A stretch of DNA of 51,473 nt. Source: RGIG9060 sp036307825. GTDB taxonomy: Bacteria; Spirochaetota; Spirochaetia; Treponematales; Treponemataceae. Below, piece by piece: positions 16,145 to 23,219 of this stretch. Under the pieces are notes generated by a model that worked only from the letters and a program-made list of their open reading frames with translations, was not told where the DNA came from and ran no database searches. The stretch covers positions 1-51,473 of the forward strand of contig JAXJWW010000102.1 in the NCBI GenBank assembly GCA_036307825.1, read 5' to 3'. The position numbers were made by a program, and so were the translations under genes. Numbering within the stretch: the stretch's first letter is position 1; each line of letters begins with the position of its first letter.

Positions 16145-17032
16145 ATGCAGAACAATCCAAAATTATTTGAAAAAACAACAATTCGTACGGCTTGGAACGA
16201 ACAAGAAGACGATTGGTATTTTTCTATTGTTGATGTAATTGGTGTTTTAACTGAAACAACTGATTATCTTACAGCACGAAAATATTGGAATAAATTAAAA
16301 CAAAGGTTAAAAGCAGAAGGATTTCAACTGGTGACAAATTGTCACCAGTTGAAGATGTTAGCCGCTGATGGAAAAATGCGACTTACTGATGTAGCAAATA
16401 CAGAGCAATTACTTCGCATTATTCAGTCTGTTCCATCAAAAAAAGCAGAACCTTTTAAACAATGGCTTGCAGAGGTTGGAAGAGAGAGAATAGAGGAAAC
16501 TATTGATCCTGAATTAACAATTGATAGGGCTTTAGATACTTACTTAAAAAAAGGCTACAGCAAAGAATGGATTAATCAACGATTGCAATCAATTCAAGTT
16601 CGTAAAGAATTAGCGGATGAATGGGAAAGTAAAGGTGTAAAAAAAGGAATTGAATTTGCAATTCTTACCGATGAAATAACAAAAGCATGGTCTGGAATGA
16701 CTACTCGTGGATATAAAACTTTAAAAGGTCTAAAAAAAGAAAATCTTAGAGATAATATGACAACCACGGAAATTATTTTGAATATGCTTGCCGAAACTGC
16801 AACAAAAGAAATATCAAAACAAGAAAATCCATCTTCGTTTGATGAAAACAGAAAAATTGCACAAAGAGGAGGGAATATAGCCGGTAATGCACGAAAGGAT
16901 CTAGAAAAAGAAATAGGACATTCTGTAATTTCTGAAAAAAATGCTTCAGAAATTCATGCCACTGAAATAAATTCAGTTGTTACAAATCTAATAGAAGAAA
17001 CCTCTCAGATTACAAATAATGACAAGGAATAA
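16145..17032 (+). CDS. DinD / BRO-N family DNA-damage-inducible protein D-like
   Basis: 295 residues. The N-terminal ~110 are a BRO-N/antirepressor-like domain (WYFSIVDVIGVLTETTD, LVTNCHQLKMLAADGK, IIQSVPSKKAEPFKQWLAEVG). The C-terminal part carries DinD signatures: FAILTDEITKAWSGMTT, KKENLRDNMTTTEIILNML, and GGNIAGNARKDLEKEIG. E. coli DinD inhibits RecA filament activity, but many relatives are of unknown function and accompany mobile or defence loci. The XRE gene follows after 2 nt. A 29-nt near-perfect palindrome sits inside the coding region at 16324-16352. Confidence 0.8.
   Translation: MQNNPKLFEKTTIRTAWNEQEDDWYFSIVDVIGVLTETTDYLTARKYWNKLKQRLKAEGFQLVTNCHQLKMLAADGKMRLTDVANTEQLLRIIQSVPSKKAEPFKQWLAEVGRERIEETIDPELTIDRALDTYLKKGYSKEWINQRLQSIQVRKELADEWESKGVKKGIEFAILTDEITKAWSGMTTRGYKTLKGLKKENLRDNMTTTEIILNMLAETATKEISKQENPSSFDENRKIAQRGGNIAGNARKDLEKEIGHSVISEKNASEIHATEINSVVTNLIEETSQITNNDKE
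16324..16352. repeat. Palindrome inside the dinD-like gene
   Basis: Two 14-nt arms, left CAACTGGTGACAA-type and right TTGTCACCAGTTG-type, are perfectly complementary around one central base. It encodes the LVTNCHQL part of the BRO domain, a segment conserved in this family, so protein constraint may explain it. Confidence 0.7.
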
Positions 17033-17034
17033 TT

Positions 17035-17364
17035 ATGAAATCAGTAATAAAAATTTTGCGTGAACAAAATAGATACACACAAACGAAACTCGCTGAAGTT
17101 TTAGGGATTTCTAGACCGGCATATATTAATTACGAAAATTTGGAACAAGATCTTCCTATTTCTGTTGTAAAAGCCTTATCAAAACTTTTTAATGTAAGTT
17201 ATGAATGTATTATCGAAAACAAACTACCAGAAACAGAATCTGAACATGATAAAGAAGCATTAACAAAAATTTGTACTTGGTATCCTAAATTAAAACAAAG
17301 TGAAAAACAAGCTGTTTTTGAAATGATAAGAATTATGGCTTCTGAACATCTTTCCCCCTCTTAA
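17035..17364 (+). CDS. XRE-family helix-turn-helix regulator
   Basis: 109 residues. A Cro/CI helix-turn-helix occupies residues ~5-60 (TQTKLAEVLGISRPAYINYE, then FNVSYECIIEN). The C-terminal ~45 residues are helical (KQSEKQAVFEMIRIMA), probably for dimerisation. It is translated 2 nt after the dinD-like gene, so it probably represses that operon, and perhaps also the restriction-modification promoter, which shares ACTATACAAA. Its stop codon lies in the right-hand 42-bp repeat. Confidence 0.75.
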   Translation: MKSVIKILREQNRYTQTKLAEVLGISRPAYINYENLEQDLPISVVKALSKLFNVSYECIIENKLPETESEHDKEALTKICTWYPKLKQSEKQAVFEMIRIMASEHLSPS

Positions 17365-17402
17365 ACCACAAGTTTACACTCGTATCACAAAATTTGTGGT
17401 AT
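17361..17402. repeat. 42-bp direct repeat, right copy, also the arfB promoter region
   Basis: Second copy of the 15961 repeat. This copy contains the stop codon of the XRE gene and runs into TATAAT (17400-17405), the probable -10 box of arfB. The left copy reads TATTTT at that place, so only the right copy has a good -10 sequence. This suggests the right copy is the original promoter of arfB. Confidence 0.85.
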
Positions 17403-17411
17403 AATGTTCGT

Positions 17412-17837
17412 ATGAACCAAACTGAACTTCACGAATCAATTATAAAAAATTCTCAAATGACTTTTGCTCGTAGTGGTGGAAATGGTGGGCAGAATGTAAA
17501 TAAATTAAACACAAAAGTTCATCTTGTACTTTCGGTTTCTTCTCTGGCAGGAATTTCTGAAGAAGAAAAACAACTTTTACGAGAAAAACTAAAATCAATT
17601 TTGAATAGTGATGATTGCTTATTTTTGAATGTTGACGATGAACGCTATCAAGAACGAAATAGAGAAATTGCTTTAGCACGAATAGAAAATCGGATTGTAC
17701 AAGCTTTAACCGTTCAGAAAAAAAGAATTAAAACAAAGCCTACGCTTGCTAGCAAAGAACAAAAACTTAAACTGAAAAAAATCCGTTCTGAAATTAAGAA
17801 AAACAGAAGTAAAAATTTTGCAAGATACGATATTTAA
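17412..17837 (+). CDS. arfB: Peptidyl-tRNA hydrolase ArfB-like (RF-1 domain, GGQ)
   Basis: 141 residues from the ATG at 17412, which lies 6 nt after TATAAT; the in-frame ATG at 17394 would overlap the promoter. The catalytic loop reads ARSGGNGGQNVNK with the GGQ that hydrolyses peptidyl-tRNA. A basic C-terminal tail (KIRSEIKKNRSKNF) matches the tail that ArfB inserts in the mRNA channel of stalled ribosomes. Length agrees with ArfB (~140), not with full release factors (~360). A leaderless mRNA is likely. Confidence 0.8.
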   Translation: MNQTELHESIIKNSQMTFARSGGNGGQNVNKLNTKVHLVLSVSSLAGISEEEKQLLREKLKSILNSDDCLFLNVDDERYQERNREIALARIENRIVQALTVQKKRIKTKPTLASKEQKLKLKKIRSEIKKNRSKNFARYDI

Positions 17838-17869
17838 CGCCACATCGTCATTCCCAAACTTATCGCACC

Positions 17870-18024
17870 GTCATTCCGAACTTGTTTCGGAATCTCCACA
17901 CCAACGCTTTTCACACAGATGCTGAATCAAGTTCAGCATGACAAAAACAGACTTGCCACATTGCCATTCCGAACTTGATTCCAGAATTTACGCCAATTGT
18001 CATTCCGAACTTGTTTCGGAATCT
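17870..18024. repeat. Cluster of REP-like palindromes
   Basis: Four short palindromes of one family: TTCCGAACTTGTTTCGGAA at ~17873 and ~18002, a weaker copy at ~17967, and GCTGAATCAAGTTCAGC at ~17920 in the opposite orientation. Stems differ by paired changes while the CAAGTT/AACTTG core stays constant. They fill the space between arfB and the lipoprotein terminator. No gene is seen in 17838-18090. Confidence 0.75.
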
Positions 18025-18090
18025 TTATGACTAAATTCAGAATAAAACTTTTTATACTTCACCATTTATACTTTACGCAAGTTTATTAAT

Positions 18091-18121
18091 AAAAAAAGCA
18101 CCCTACTAAGAGAGTGCTTTT
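18091..18121 (-). terminator. Intrinsic terminator of the lipoprotein gene at 18152
   Basis: On the minus strand AAAAGCAC and GTGCTTTT form an 8-bp stem with a 12-nt loop followed by a run of Ts, 30 nt after the stop codon. It is symmetrical enough to also stop rightward transcription. Confidence 0.8.
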
Positions 18122-18151
18122 GCGTAAGAAAAAAATTAATTCAGATGTGAA

Positions 18152-18538
18152 TTATTTCTTTACTTTTACAAGTGTAACTGGGTCACGATTATCTCTTTCC
18201 CATTTCATTCCTTCTTTGTCAAAAGAGAACTTCCAAATTCCATTGTATGATGAACTATGTTCTTCAATTGTAAGAAGGTCATTTTCTGTTGACCATTTAC
18301 CTTCTTTTGTATTTACTAAAGTTTTTACTTCTCCATTTACCAAAGAAATATCAGCTGATGTAAAAGTTCCATCATCTTTGAAAGTAAAACGTGTAGCAGC
18401 TGCTGTTGTTGTGTCACCAACAGTAGCACTTGAATAAATATAATCCCATTCACCAATGAAACGTAAATCATTTGCTCCACATCCAACAAATGTCATAGCA
18501 AGTACCAATGCTAATGCTACGATAGCTAATTTTTTCAT
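18152..18538 (-). CDS. Small lipocalin-like lipoprotein 1
   Basis: 128 residues from the ATG at 18538, chosen for the AGGGG ribosome-binding site and a clean lipoprotein signal (lipobox FVGC, mature Cys at ~20). The mature part, GEWDYIYS...FTFKDDGTFT...GKWSTENDLLTIEEH...KFSFDKEGMKWER, has the short strand pattern of lipocalin-like/DUF4923-type domains. It is a paralogue of the lipoprotein at 18741, with the same signal and GxWD start. It has its own promoter and terminator. Function unknown. Confidence 0.75.
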   Translation of the reverse strand: MKKLAIVALALVLAMTFVGCGANDLRFIGEWDYIYSSATVGDTTTAAATRFTFKDDGTFTSADISLVNGEVKTLVNTKEGKWSTENDLLTIEEHSSSYNGIWKFSFDKEGMKWERDNRDPVTLVKVKK

Positions 18539-18571
18539 AATACAACCCCTTGTATTTAAAATAATAAATTC

Positions 18572-18589
18572 ATCTCCCACAGGAGATGT
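18572..18589 (-). promoter_or_regulatory. 5' UTR hairpin of lipoprotein 1
   Basis: CATCTCC and GGAGATG pair perfectly around a 4-nt loop. The hairpin starts at the predicted transcription start (about 18590), so it would cap the mRNA 5' end and could protect it from decay. Confidence 0.55.
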
Positions 18590-18596
18590 TATGTTT

Positions 18597-18625
18597 ATTA
18601 TACGATTATGTATAAAAACCGTCAA
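18597..18625 (-). promoter_or_regulatory. Promoter of lipoprotein 1
   Basis: Minus strand -35 TTGACG (18620-18625), 17-bp spacer, -10 TATAAT (18597-18602). The spacer is mixed sequence, in contrast to the poly-G spacer of the paralogue's promoter. Confidence 0.8.
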
Positions 18626-18647
18626 GAGAAAAAATTAAATTTTAAGT

Positions 18648-18681
18648 GGCAAGTTTACATTGCATTGGTTGTAAACTTGCC
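18648..18681 (-). terminator. Terminator of lipoprotein 2
   Basis: GGCAAGTTTACA and TGTAAACTTGCC form a perfect 12-bp stem with a 10-nt loop, followed on the minus strand by a T-rich stretch. It lies 60 nt after the lipoprotein 2 stop and separates the two lipoprotein units. Confidence 0.8.
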
Positions 18682-18740
18682 TATTTTAAGAATATCAGAA
18701 GGGGTTGTATTTCTGTTATTCTTGAATTAAATTTGTTGAA

Positions 18741-19178
18741 TTATTCAGTAACTTTCTTAAGAACAATAACATCATCTTTTAAACGGTCTGGTCTTACTTG
18801 AGTCCAAGTCATTTCCTTTACACCAATATCTACTGTATATACACCATCTTCAGTTTTACCGTCAGCATAAGTAATTGTTAATGTTGTTCCTGTATCATCG
18901 AGAAACCATTTTCTTTCTACGAAATTTTTACCTTCGTCTATGTCTGATTTATTGTTTGTAGAAAATAATTTAGCTTTGTTATCTTCTTCAAAAACATATC
19001 TTACATATGATACACCATAATTTGTTGAAGAAATTTGTGTAACAGCTTCATCATCATCAGCCTCTTGAACACTATAAACATCCCAATTACCAAGAAGTGC
19101 TTTTTCACCAATAGCGCCACATCCAACGAATACACAAGCAAGCAACAATGCTGCTAAAACAACTGCCAATTTTTTCAT
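18741..19178 (-). CDS. Small lipoprotein 2, under a poly-G promoter
   Basis: 145 residues. Lipoprotein signal MKKLAVVLAALLLACVFVGC with acylated Cys20; mature part GNWDVYSVQEADDDEA...RYVFEEDNKAKLF...TLTITYADGKTEDGVYTV, similar in plan to lipoprotein 1. AAGGGG ribosome-binding site. Expression is probably switched on and off by slippage in the 10-G tract of its promoter, a mode typical of surface-exposed antigens; surface location is inferred, not shown. No enzyme motif is seen. Confidence 0.75.
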   Translation of the reverse strand: MKKLAVVLAALLLACVFVGCGAIGEKALLGNWDVYSVQEADDDEAVTQISSTNYGVSYVRYVFEEDNKAKLFSTNNKSDIDEGKNFVERKWFLDDTGTTLTITYADGKTEDGVYTVDIGVKEMTWTQVRPDRLKDDVIVLKKVTE

Positions 19179-19254
19179 AATAATTGACCCCTTTCCTATA
19201 AATTTTTTTTATCAAAGTACTTAGAAAATCTAATTCGCTTTGATTTATAAAATT

Positions 19255-19283
19255 AGCATACCACGATTCCCCCCCCCCGTCAA
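19255..19283 (-). promoter_or_regulatory. Phase-variable promoter with a G10 tract in the spacer
   Basis: Minus strand -35 TTGACG (19278-19283), then a spacer of exactly 17 bp made of nine further Gs and AATCGTGG, then an extended -10 TGGTATGCT (hexamer 19255-19260). The homopolymer of ten Gs covers 19269-19278. Gain or loss of one or two Gs would change the -35/-10 distance. Predicted start near 19248, giving a ~70-nt leader with AAGGGG before the ATG at 19178. Confidence 0.8.
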
Positions 19284-19382
19284 GTAGGCGAATACAAAAT
19301 ATTTTAAATAAATCATAAATTCTAAAGAAATCTGTAAAAAGTAAAATATCACAGGTCTTCGAAAAGTCTGGAGTGATAGTAA

Positions 19383-19502
19383 GGTCAAGAATTGCATAGC
19401 AAGATACTTATAGGTTGGGATAAAAATGCTGTAGATGCTGAATTTATTTCAGCTTTGATTTACAACAAAGTAGAACTTTCTAGCTTTTTAAGATATAGTT
19501 AA
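19383..19502 (+). other. Short open stretch upstream of tetR, possibly a decayed gene
   Basis: An open frame without a start codon encodes about 39 residues including LIGWDKNAVDAEFISALIYN and ends at 19502. The amino-acid make-up looks protein-like, but I do not recognise it. The rest of 19284-19382 shows nothing. Confidence 0.25.
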
Positions 19503-19506
19503 TCCT

Positions 19507-20076
19507 ATGGATAGAAGACAAAAACGCACAAGAGAGTCGATTTTTAACGCTTTTACATTGTTGCTTGCAAAAGAAAATTACAATCAAATTTCTGTTCAAC
19601 AGATTATCGATACTGCAAATATTGGAAGATCAACTTTTTATTCTCATTATGAAACAAAAGAATCCTTGTTAGAAGATTTGTGCAAAGAACTTTTTGGTCA
19701 TATCGTCGATACTGCACAAGGTTTGCCCCACGGTCATTATCATTTTTCTTGTGGAAATTCAGATGATTCAGTTTTTTTACACCTTTTACGCCACTTACAA
19801 GAAAATAATTACAATATCCTGCAACTTTTATCATCACCTAATAATGATATTTTTTTGCACTACTTTAAATCAAATTTGCAAAAACTTATTCAACTTCAAT
19901 ACGCAGAAAAAGGATTGCTAAAAAAATCAAAATTACCACAAGATTTTTTAGTTCATCATATTTCATCATCCTTTGTTGATACAGTAGATTGGTGGATTTC
20001 AAAAGGCATGAAAGAAAGTGCTGAACAAATCACAGAATATTTTTTAGCAACAATTGAATCGATTTTTACAAATTAA
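19507..20076 (+). CDS. TetR/AcrR-family transcriptional regulator
   Basis: 189 residues. The N-terminal helix-turn-helix is typical (RESIFNAFTLLLAKENYNQI, then IIDTANIGRSTFYSHYETKE). The C-terminal ~130 residues form the ligand and dimer domain, of the type often annotated TetR_C_33-like. The ligand is unknown. TATAGT (19494-19499) lies 7 nt before the ATG and there is no ribosome-binding site, consistent with a leaderless transcript. The TrmB-type regulator follows in the same direction, 86 nt on; the target genes are not evident. Confidence 0.8.
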   Translation: MDRRQKRTRESIFNAFTLLLAKENYNQISVQQIIDTANIGRSTFYSHYETKESLLEDLCKELFGHIVDTAQGLPHGHYHFSCGNSDDSVFLHLLRHLQENNYNILQLLSSPNNDIFLHYFKSNLQKLIQLQYAEKGLLKKSKLPQDFLVHHISSSFVDTVDWWISKGMKESAEQITEYFLATIESIFTN

Positions 20077-20162
20077 AATTAGTTCATTGACAAGTAAACA
20101 TAATTTTTTTATTCTATTTTTGAATTTGATTTAAATCATCAGCAAACTTGGCAGGAAATAAA

Positions 20163-20849
20163 ATGCAATCACTTTTAATTGAAAATTTAACTTCATTTAA
20201 TTTAACTCGACAAGAAGCTACCATTTATGTTGCGCTTTTAACTCACGGACAAATGACAGGATATGAAGTTGCAAAAGAAACAGGTGTTGCTCGTTCAAAT
20301 GTTTATTCTTCCTTACAAAGTTTGGTTGAAAAAGGCGCATTGTACTTAATTGAAGGTGAAACAACAAAATATCTTCCTGTAGAAATAGATCTTTTTTTGA
20401 AAAATCGATTTGAAGAATTAAAAGAAAAAGCTTCTCTTATCGAAAAAAACGCTCCAAAAAAAATTGAAAATCAAGATGGATACATCACAATTGTTGGTTC
20501 AAAAAACATTGAAAATAAAATTATCAAAATGCTTGAAGAAACAAAAGAAAGGCTTTATGTTTTGTCTTCAAGTAAAATTCTAAAAAAGTTTGAAAATCAA
20601 CTAGTAAATCTTGTAAAAGAAAACAAAAAAGTTGTAATAATTTCTGATGAATTTGTTATATCAGGTGCAATTTGCCACAAAACTTCAACTGAAGAAAATC
20701 AAATTCGATTGATAACAGATTCAAGTTTTGTCCTTACTGGAATTTTATCAGGAAATCAACACGACACTTGTTTATATTCTGGACAGCAAAATCTAGTTGA
20801 TGTAATGAAAGAAGCACTAAAAAATAAAATTGAACTATTAGGAAAATAA
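20163..20849 (+). CDS. TrmB-family transcriptional regulator
   Basis: 228 residues from the ATG at 20163 (AGGA 7 nt upstream; an in-frame TTG at 20148 is less likely). The N-terminal winged helix reads LTRQEATIYVALLTHGQMTG and YEVAKETGVARSNVYSSLQS, the TrmB DNA-binding pattern. Then come a coiled linker and a C-terminal phospholipase-D-like effector domain (ERLYVLSSS, VVIISDEF). TrmB proteins usually sense sugars or metabolites. It ends at a bidirectional terminator. Confidence 0.8.
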   Translation: MQSLLIENLTSFNLTRQEATIYVALLTHGQMTGYEVAKETGVARSNVYSSLQSLVEKGALYLIEGETTKYLPVEIDLFLKNRFEELKEKASLIEKNAPKKIENQDGYITIVGSKNIENKIIKMLEETKERLYVLSSSKILKKFENQLVNLVKENKKVVIISDEFVISGAICHKTSTEENQIRLITDSSFVLTGILSGNQHDTCLYSGQQNLVDVMKEALKNKIELLGK

Positions 20850-20852
20850 AAA

Positions 20853-20877
20853 GCTGTCTAAGATAATTTTAGACAGC
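20853..20877. terminator. Bidirectional terminator between trmB and the gene at 20894
   Basis: GCTGTCTAA and TTAGACAGC form a 9-bp stem with a 7-nt loop, with A-rich sequence on the left and CTTT on the right. It serves both convergent genes. Confidence 0.75.
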
Positions 20878-20893
20878 CTTTCAATAAACTCAC

Positions 20894-21253
20894 CTATTTT
20901 CGAAATTTTGAAACAACGAGCAGGGCAACACCAAGAAGAAGAATTACGGCGCCACATATTGTAATTATTGGCGAAACTGCATACAATTTTAGAACAGTTA
21001 CTAATTCAGCAACATCTTCATTATCAGACATTTCAAGAAGATCGTCCAATGTTACACTTTGCCCAAAAACTTTAACTTCACCATTCATCAACTTAGAAAC
21101 TAAAGAAGGAGTAATACCTTCACCTGCAAAAAAAGTAGCAACTTCATTTAACTCTTTTGCATTTTCGTTATTATCAACGGCCAAACGAACTCCAATACCG
21201 CCAAGTAACAAAATAGCTCCAAGAATTAAACAAACAATAGAAATCTTTTTCAT
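20894..21253 (-). CDS. Two-helix membrane protein of unknown function
   Basis: 119 residues: a hydrophobic segment at ~5-26 (IVCLILGAILLLGGIGVRLA), an acidic extracytoplasmic loop of ~60 residues, and a second segment at ~93-113 (ISPI-type start, VILLLGVALLVV) ending in a short basic tail. AGGAGGT ribosome-binding site before the ATG. No family recognised. Convergent with the TrmB gene. Confidence 0.65.
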   Translation of the reverse strand: MKKISIVCLILGAILLLGGIGVRLAVDNNENAKELNEVATFFAGEGITPSLVSKLMNGEVKVFGQSVTLDDLLEMSDNEDVAELVTVLKLYAVSPIITICGAVILLLGVALLVVSKFRK

Positions 21254-21367
21254 AATACCTCCTAAAAAAAGAACATCTTAATATAAAACTCATTATAAAA
21301 TATAAATTCCAGATGTCAAATAGAAAAATGAAATTCTATAAATTGTGCAACATTACTTAAATAAAAC

Positions 21368-21402
21368 TTGACAATACGTACAATTTATATTATTTTATAC
21401 GT
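21368..21402 (+). promoter_or_regulatory. Promoter and probable operator of the PIN toxin-antitoxin operon
   Basis: -35 TTGACA (21368-21373), 17-bp spacer and a weak -10 (TATTTT, 21391-21396), 6 nt before the ATG at 21403. ATACGTA at 21374 is repeated in inverted form as ATACGTAT at 21397, on either side of the -10, as expected for autorepression by the antitoxin. Confidence 0.6.
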
Positions 21403-21666
21403 ATGAATAGCAATTCAAAACTTACATTAAAATTAAATACAAATTCTATTCTCAAAGCAAAAAATTATGTTGCGCAAAAGGGAATTTCACTTTCTAAACT
21501 TGTGGAAGATTTTTTTGACGGCATAACTTCAGATTCAAATTCTGATTCTACTGAAACAACTTCTTATTCTCCTTTAATAAAAGAACTTTCTGGAATTATT
21601 ACACTTTCAGATGAAAATGATTATAAAAATGAATATGAAAATTATTTAAGAGAAAAATATGAATAA
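21403..21666 (+). CDS. Antitoxin of a PIN-toxin pair (DUF6364-like)
   Basis: 87 residues. The N-terminal half (LTLKLNTNSILKAKNYVAQK, then ISLSKLVEDFF) has the strand-helix-helix pattern of ribbon-helix-helix DNA-binding antitoxins of the DUF6364 type. The C-terminus is acidic (SPLIKELSGIITLSDENDYK) and would wrap the toxin. Overlaps the toxin gene by 8 nt. No ribosome-binding site; probably leaderless. Confidence 0.75.
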   Translation: MNSNSKLTLKLNTNSILKAKNYVAQKGISLSKLVEDFFDGITSDSNSDSTETTSYSPLIKELSGIITLSDENDYKNEYENYLREKYE

Positions 21667-22081
21667 AGTTTTTGTAGATTCCGATGTAATTCTGGATTTG
21701 TTAGCACAACGCATTCCTCATTTTCATTTTTCGGCTTTATTATTTACATTTGCTGATATGAAAAAGTTAGAATTGTACACTTCTCCAACAGTTTTTTGTA
21801 ATGTATTTTATATTTTACGGAAAGAACTTGGAATTGAAAAAGCAAAATCCGCACTTAGAAAATTAAGACTTTTAATAAAAATTATTGATTCTTCAGAAAA
21901 AACTATCGACTGTGCATTAAATTCTGAATTTTCTGATTTTGAAGATGCAATTCAATGTTACACAGCACAAAATCATCAAATTTCAATTATTGTAACAAGA
22001 AATGTAAAAGATTATAAAACCGCAGGAATTATTGTTCAAAATCCCGAAACTTTTTTGTGTGCTTCTGGTTTGATTGGGTAA
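21659..22081 (+). CDS. PIN-domain ribonuclease toxin (VapC-like)
   Basis: 140 residues. The PIN acidic site is visible: VDSDVILDLL (Asp7, Asp9) at the N-terminus and the conserved SDFEDAIQ at 92-99 (Asp93, Glu95, Asp96), followed by VTRNVKDYK. PIN toxins cleave tRNA or rRNA when freed from their antitoxin. Translation is coupled by the 8-nt overlap with the antitoxin gene. Followed by an AT-rich gap containing the ddh promoter. Confidence 0.8.
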   Translation: MNKVFVDSDVILDLLAQRIPHFHFSALLFTFADMKKLELYTSPTVFCNVFYILRKELGIEKAKSALRKLRLLIKIIDSSEKTIDCALNSEFSDFEDAIQCYTAQNHQISIIVTRNVKDYKTAGIIVQNPETFLCASGLIG

Positions 22082-22145
22082 ATTTTACAAATTTATTGTG
22101 TTGTAAATTTAGATTTGTATGAATTTTAGCAAAAAGATTTTCCAC

Positions 22146-22203
22146 TTGACAATTTGTTAAAATATAAGTAATTTTTAATAGTAGTACTTTTTAGAACTAC
22201 TAA
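22146..22203 (+). promoter_or_regulatory. ddh promoter with a 25-nt element shared with lysA
   Basis: TTGACA at 22146-22151. Starting 33 nt further on, 22179-22203 reads TAGTAGTACT, three Ts, then TAGAACTACTAA; TAGTAGT and ACTACTA form a 7-bp stem. 20 of the 25 positions match the lysA element at 26981-27005, which lies 34 nt from the start of its TTGACA. The -10 is weak (about TAATTT), placing the element at or just after the transcription start. Confidence 0.65.
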
Positions 22204-22229
22204 CCACTTAATCAAGTTTTGGAGGAAAT

Positions 22230-23219
22230 ATGAAAATCGGAATATTAGGATACGGAAACCTTGGAAAAGGTGTTGAATGCGCTATTAAACAAAACTCAGA
22301 TTGTGAACTCGTAGCAGTTTTTACTCGTCGCGACCCATCAAGTGTAAAACTTTTAACAGAAGGTGTTCCAGTTGTAAAAATAGATGATATTTTGTCTTAT
22401 CAAGATAAAATTGATGTTTTAATCATCTGTGGAGGAAGTGCAACAGACCTTCCAAAACAAACTCCAGAATATGCAAAATATTTTAATGTAATAGATAGTT
22501 TTGACACTCACGCAAAAATTCCAGAACATTTTGAAAATGTAAACAATTCTGCAAAGGCAAGTAACAAAACTGCCCTAATTAGTGCAGGTTGGGATCCTGG
22601 AATGTTTAGTCTTGCTCGTCTTTATGCAAATGCAATTTTGCCAAACGGAAACGATTATACTTTCTGGGGAAAGGGTGTTAGCCAAGGACATTCTGACGCA
22701 ATAAGAAGAATCGCTGGAGTTAAAAACGCCAAACAATACACAATTCCAGTTGAATCAGCTTTGGAATCAGTTCGTAACGGAGAAAATCCAACTTTAACAA
22801 CTCGTCAAAAACATACTCGTGAATGTTTTGTTGTTTTAGAAGATGGTGCAACAGAAGCAGACAAAATTCGCGTAGAAAAAGAAATTAAAGAAATGCCAAA
22901 CTATTTTGCAGATTACGATACAACTGTAAACTTTATCAGCGAAGAAGAATTACTTCGTAACCACTCAGGAATCCCACATGGTGGATTTGTTTTCCGTACA
23001 GGAAAAACTGGCTGGGATAACGAATTTAACAATGTTATTGAATACAGTTTGAAATTAGATTCAAATCCTGCCTTTACTTCTAGCGTTATCGTAGCTTATG
23101 CTCGTGCAGTTTATCGTATGAACAAAGAAGGAATGACAGGTTGTAAAACTGTTTTTGATGTTCCACCTGCTTATCTTACAAGCATGAGTGCAGAAGAAAT
23201 TAGAGCACATTTATTGTAG
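22230..23219 (+). CDS. ddh: meso-Diaminopimelate D-dehydrogenase
   Basis: 329 residues. The N-terminal Rossmann fold starts IGILGYGNLGKGVE and binds NADPH. The substrate region matches Ddh: SFDTHAKIPEH, ALISAGWDPGMFSLARLYA, GKGVSQGHSDAIRRIAGVK, and PHGGFVFRTGKT. The enzyme makes meso-DAP from tetrahydrodipicolinate in one step, bypassing the acylated routes, for peptidoglycan and lysine. GGAGGAAA ribosome-binding site. It probably feeds LysA, encoded 4 kb downstream and sharing its promoter element. Confidence 0.92.
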   Translation: MKIGILGYGNLGKGVECAIKQNSDCELVAVFTRRDPSSVKLLTEGVPVVKIDDILSYQDKIDVLIICGGSATDLPKQTPEYAKYFNVIDSFDTHAKIPEHFENVNNSAKASNKTALISAGWDPGMFSLARLYANAILPNGNDYTFWGKGVSQGHSDAIRRIAGVKNAKQYTIPVESALESVRNGENPTLTTRQKHTRECFVVLEDGATEADKIRVEKEIKEMPNYFADYDTTVNFISEEELLRNHSGIPHGGFVFRTGKTGWDNEFNNVIEYSLKLDSNPAFTSSVIVAYARAVYRMNKEGMTGCKTVFDVPPAYLTSMSAEEIRAHLL

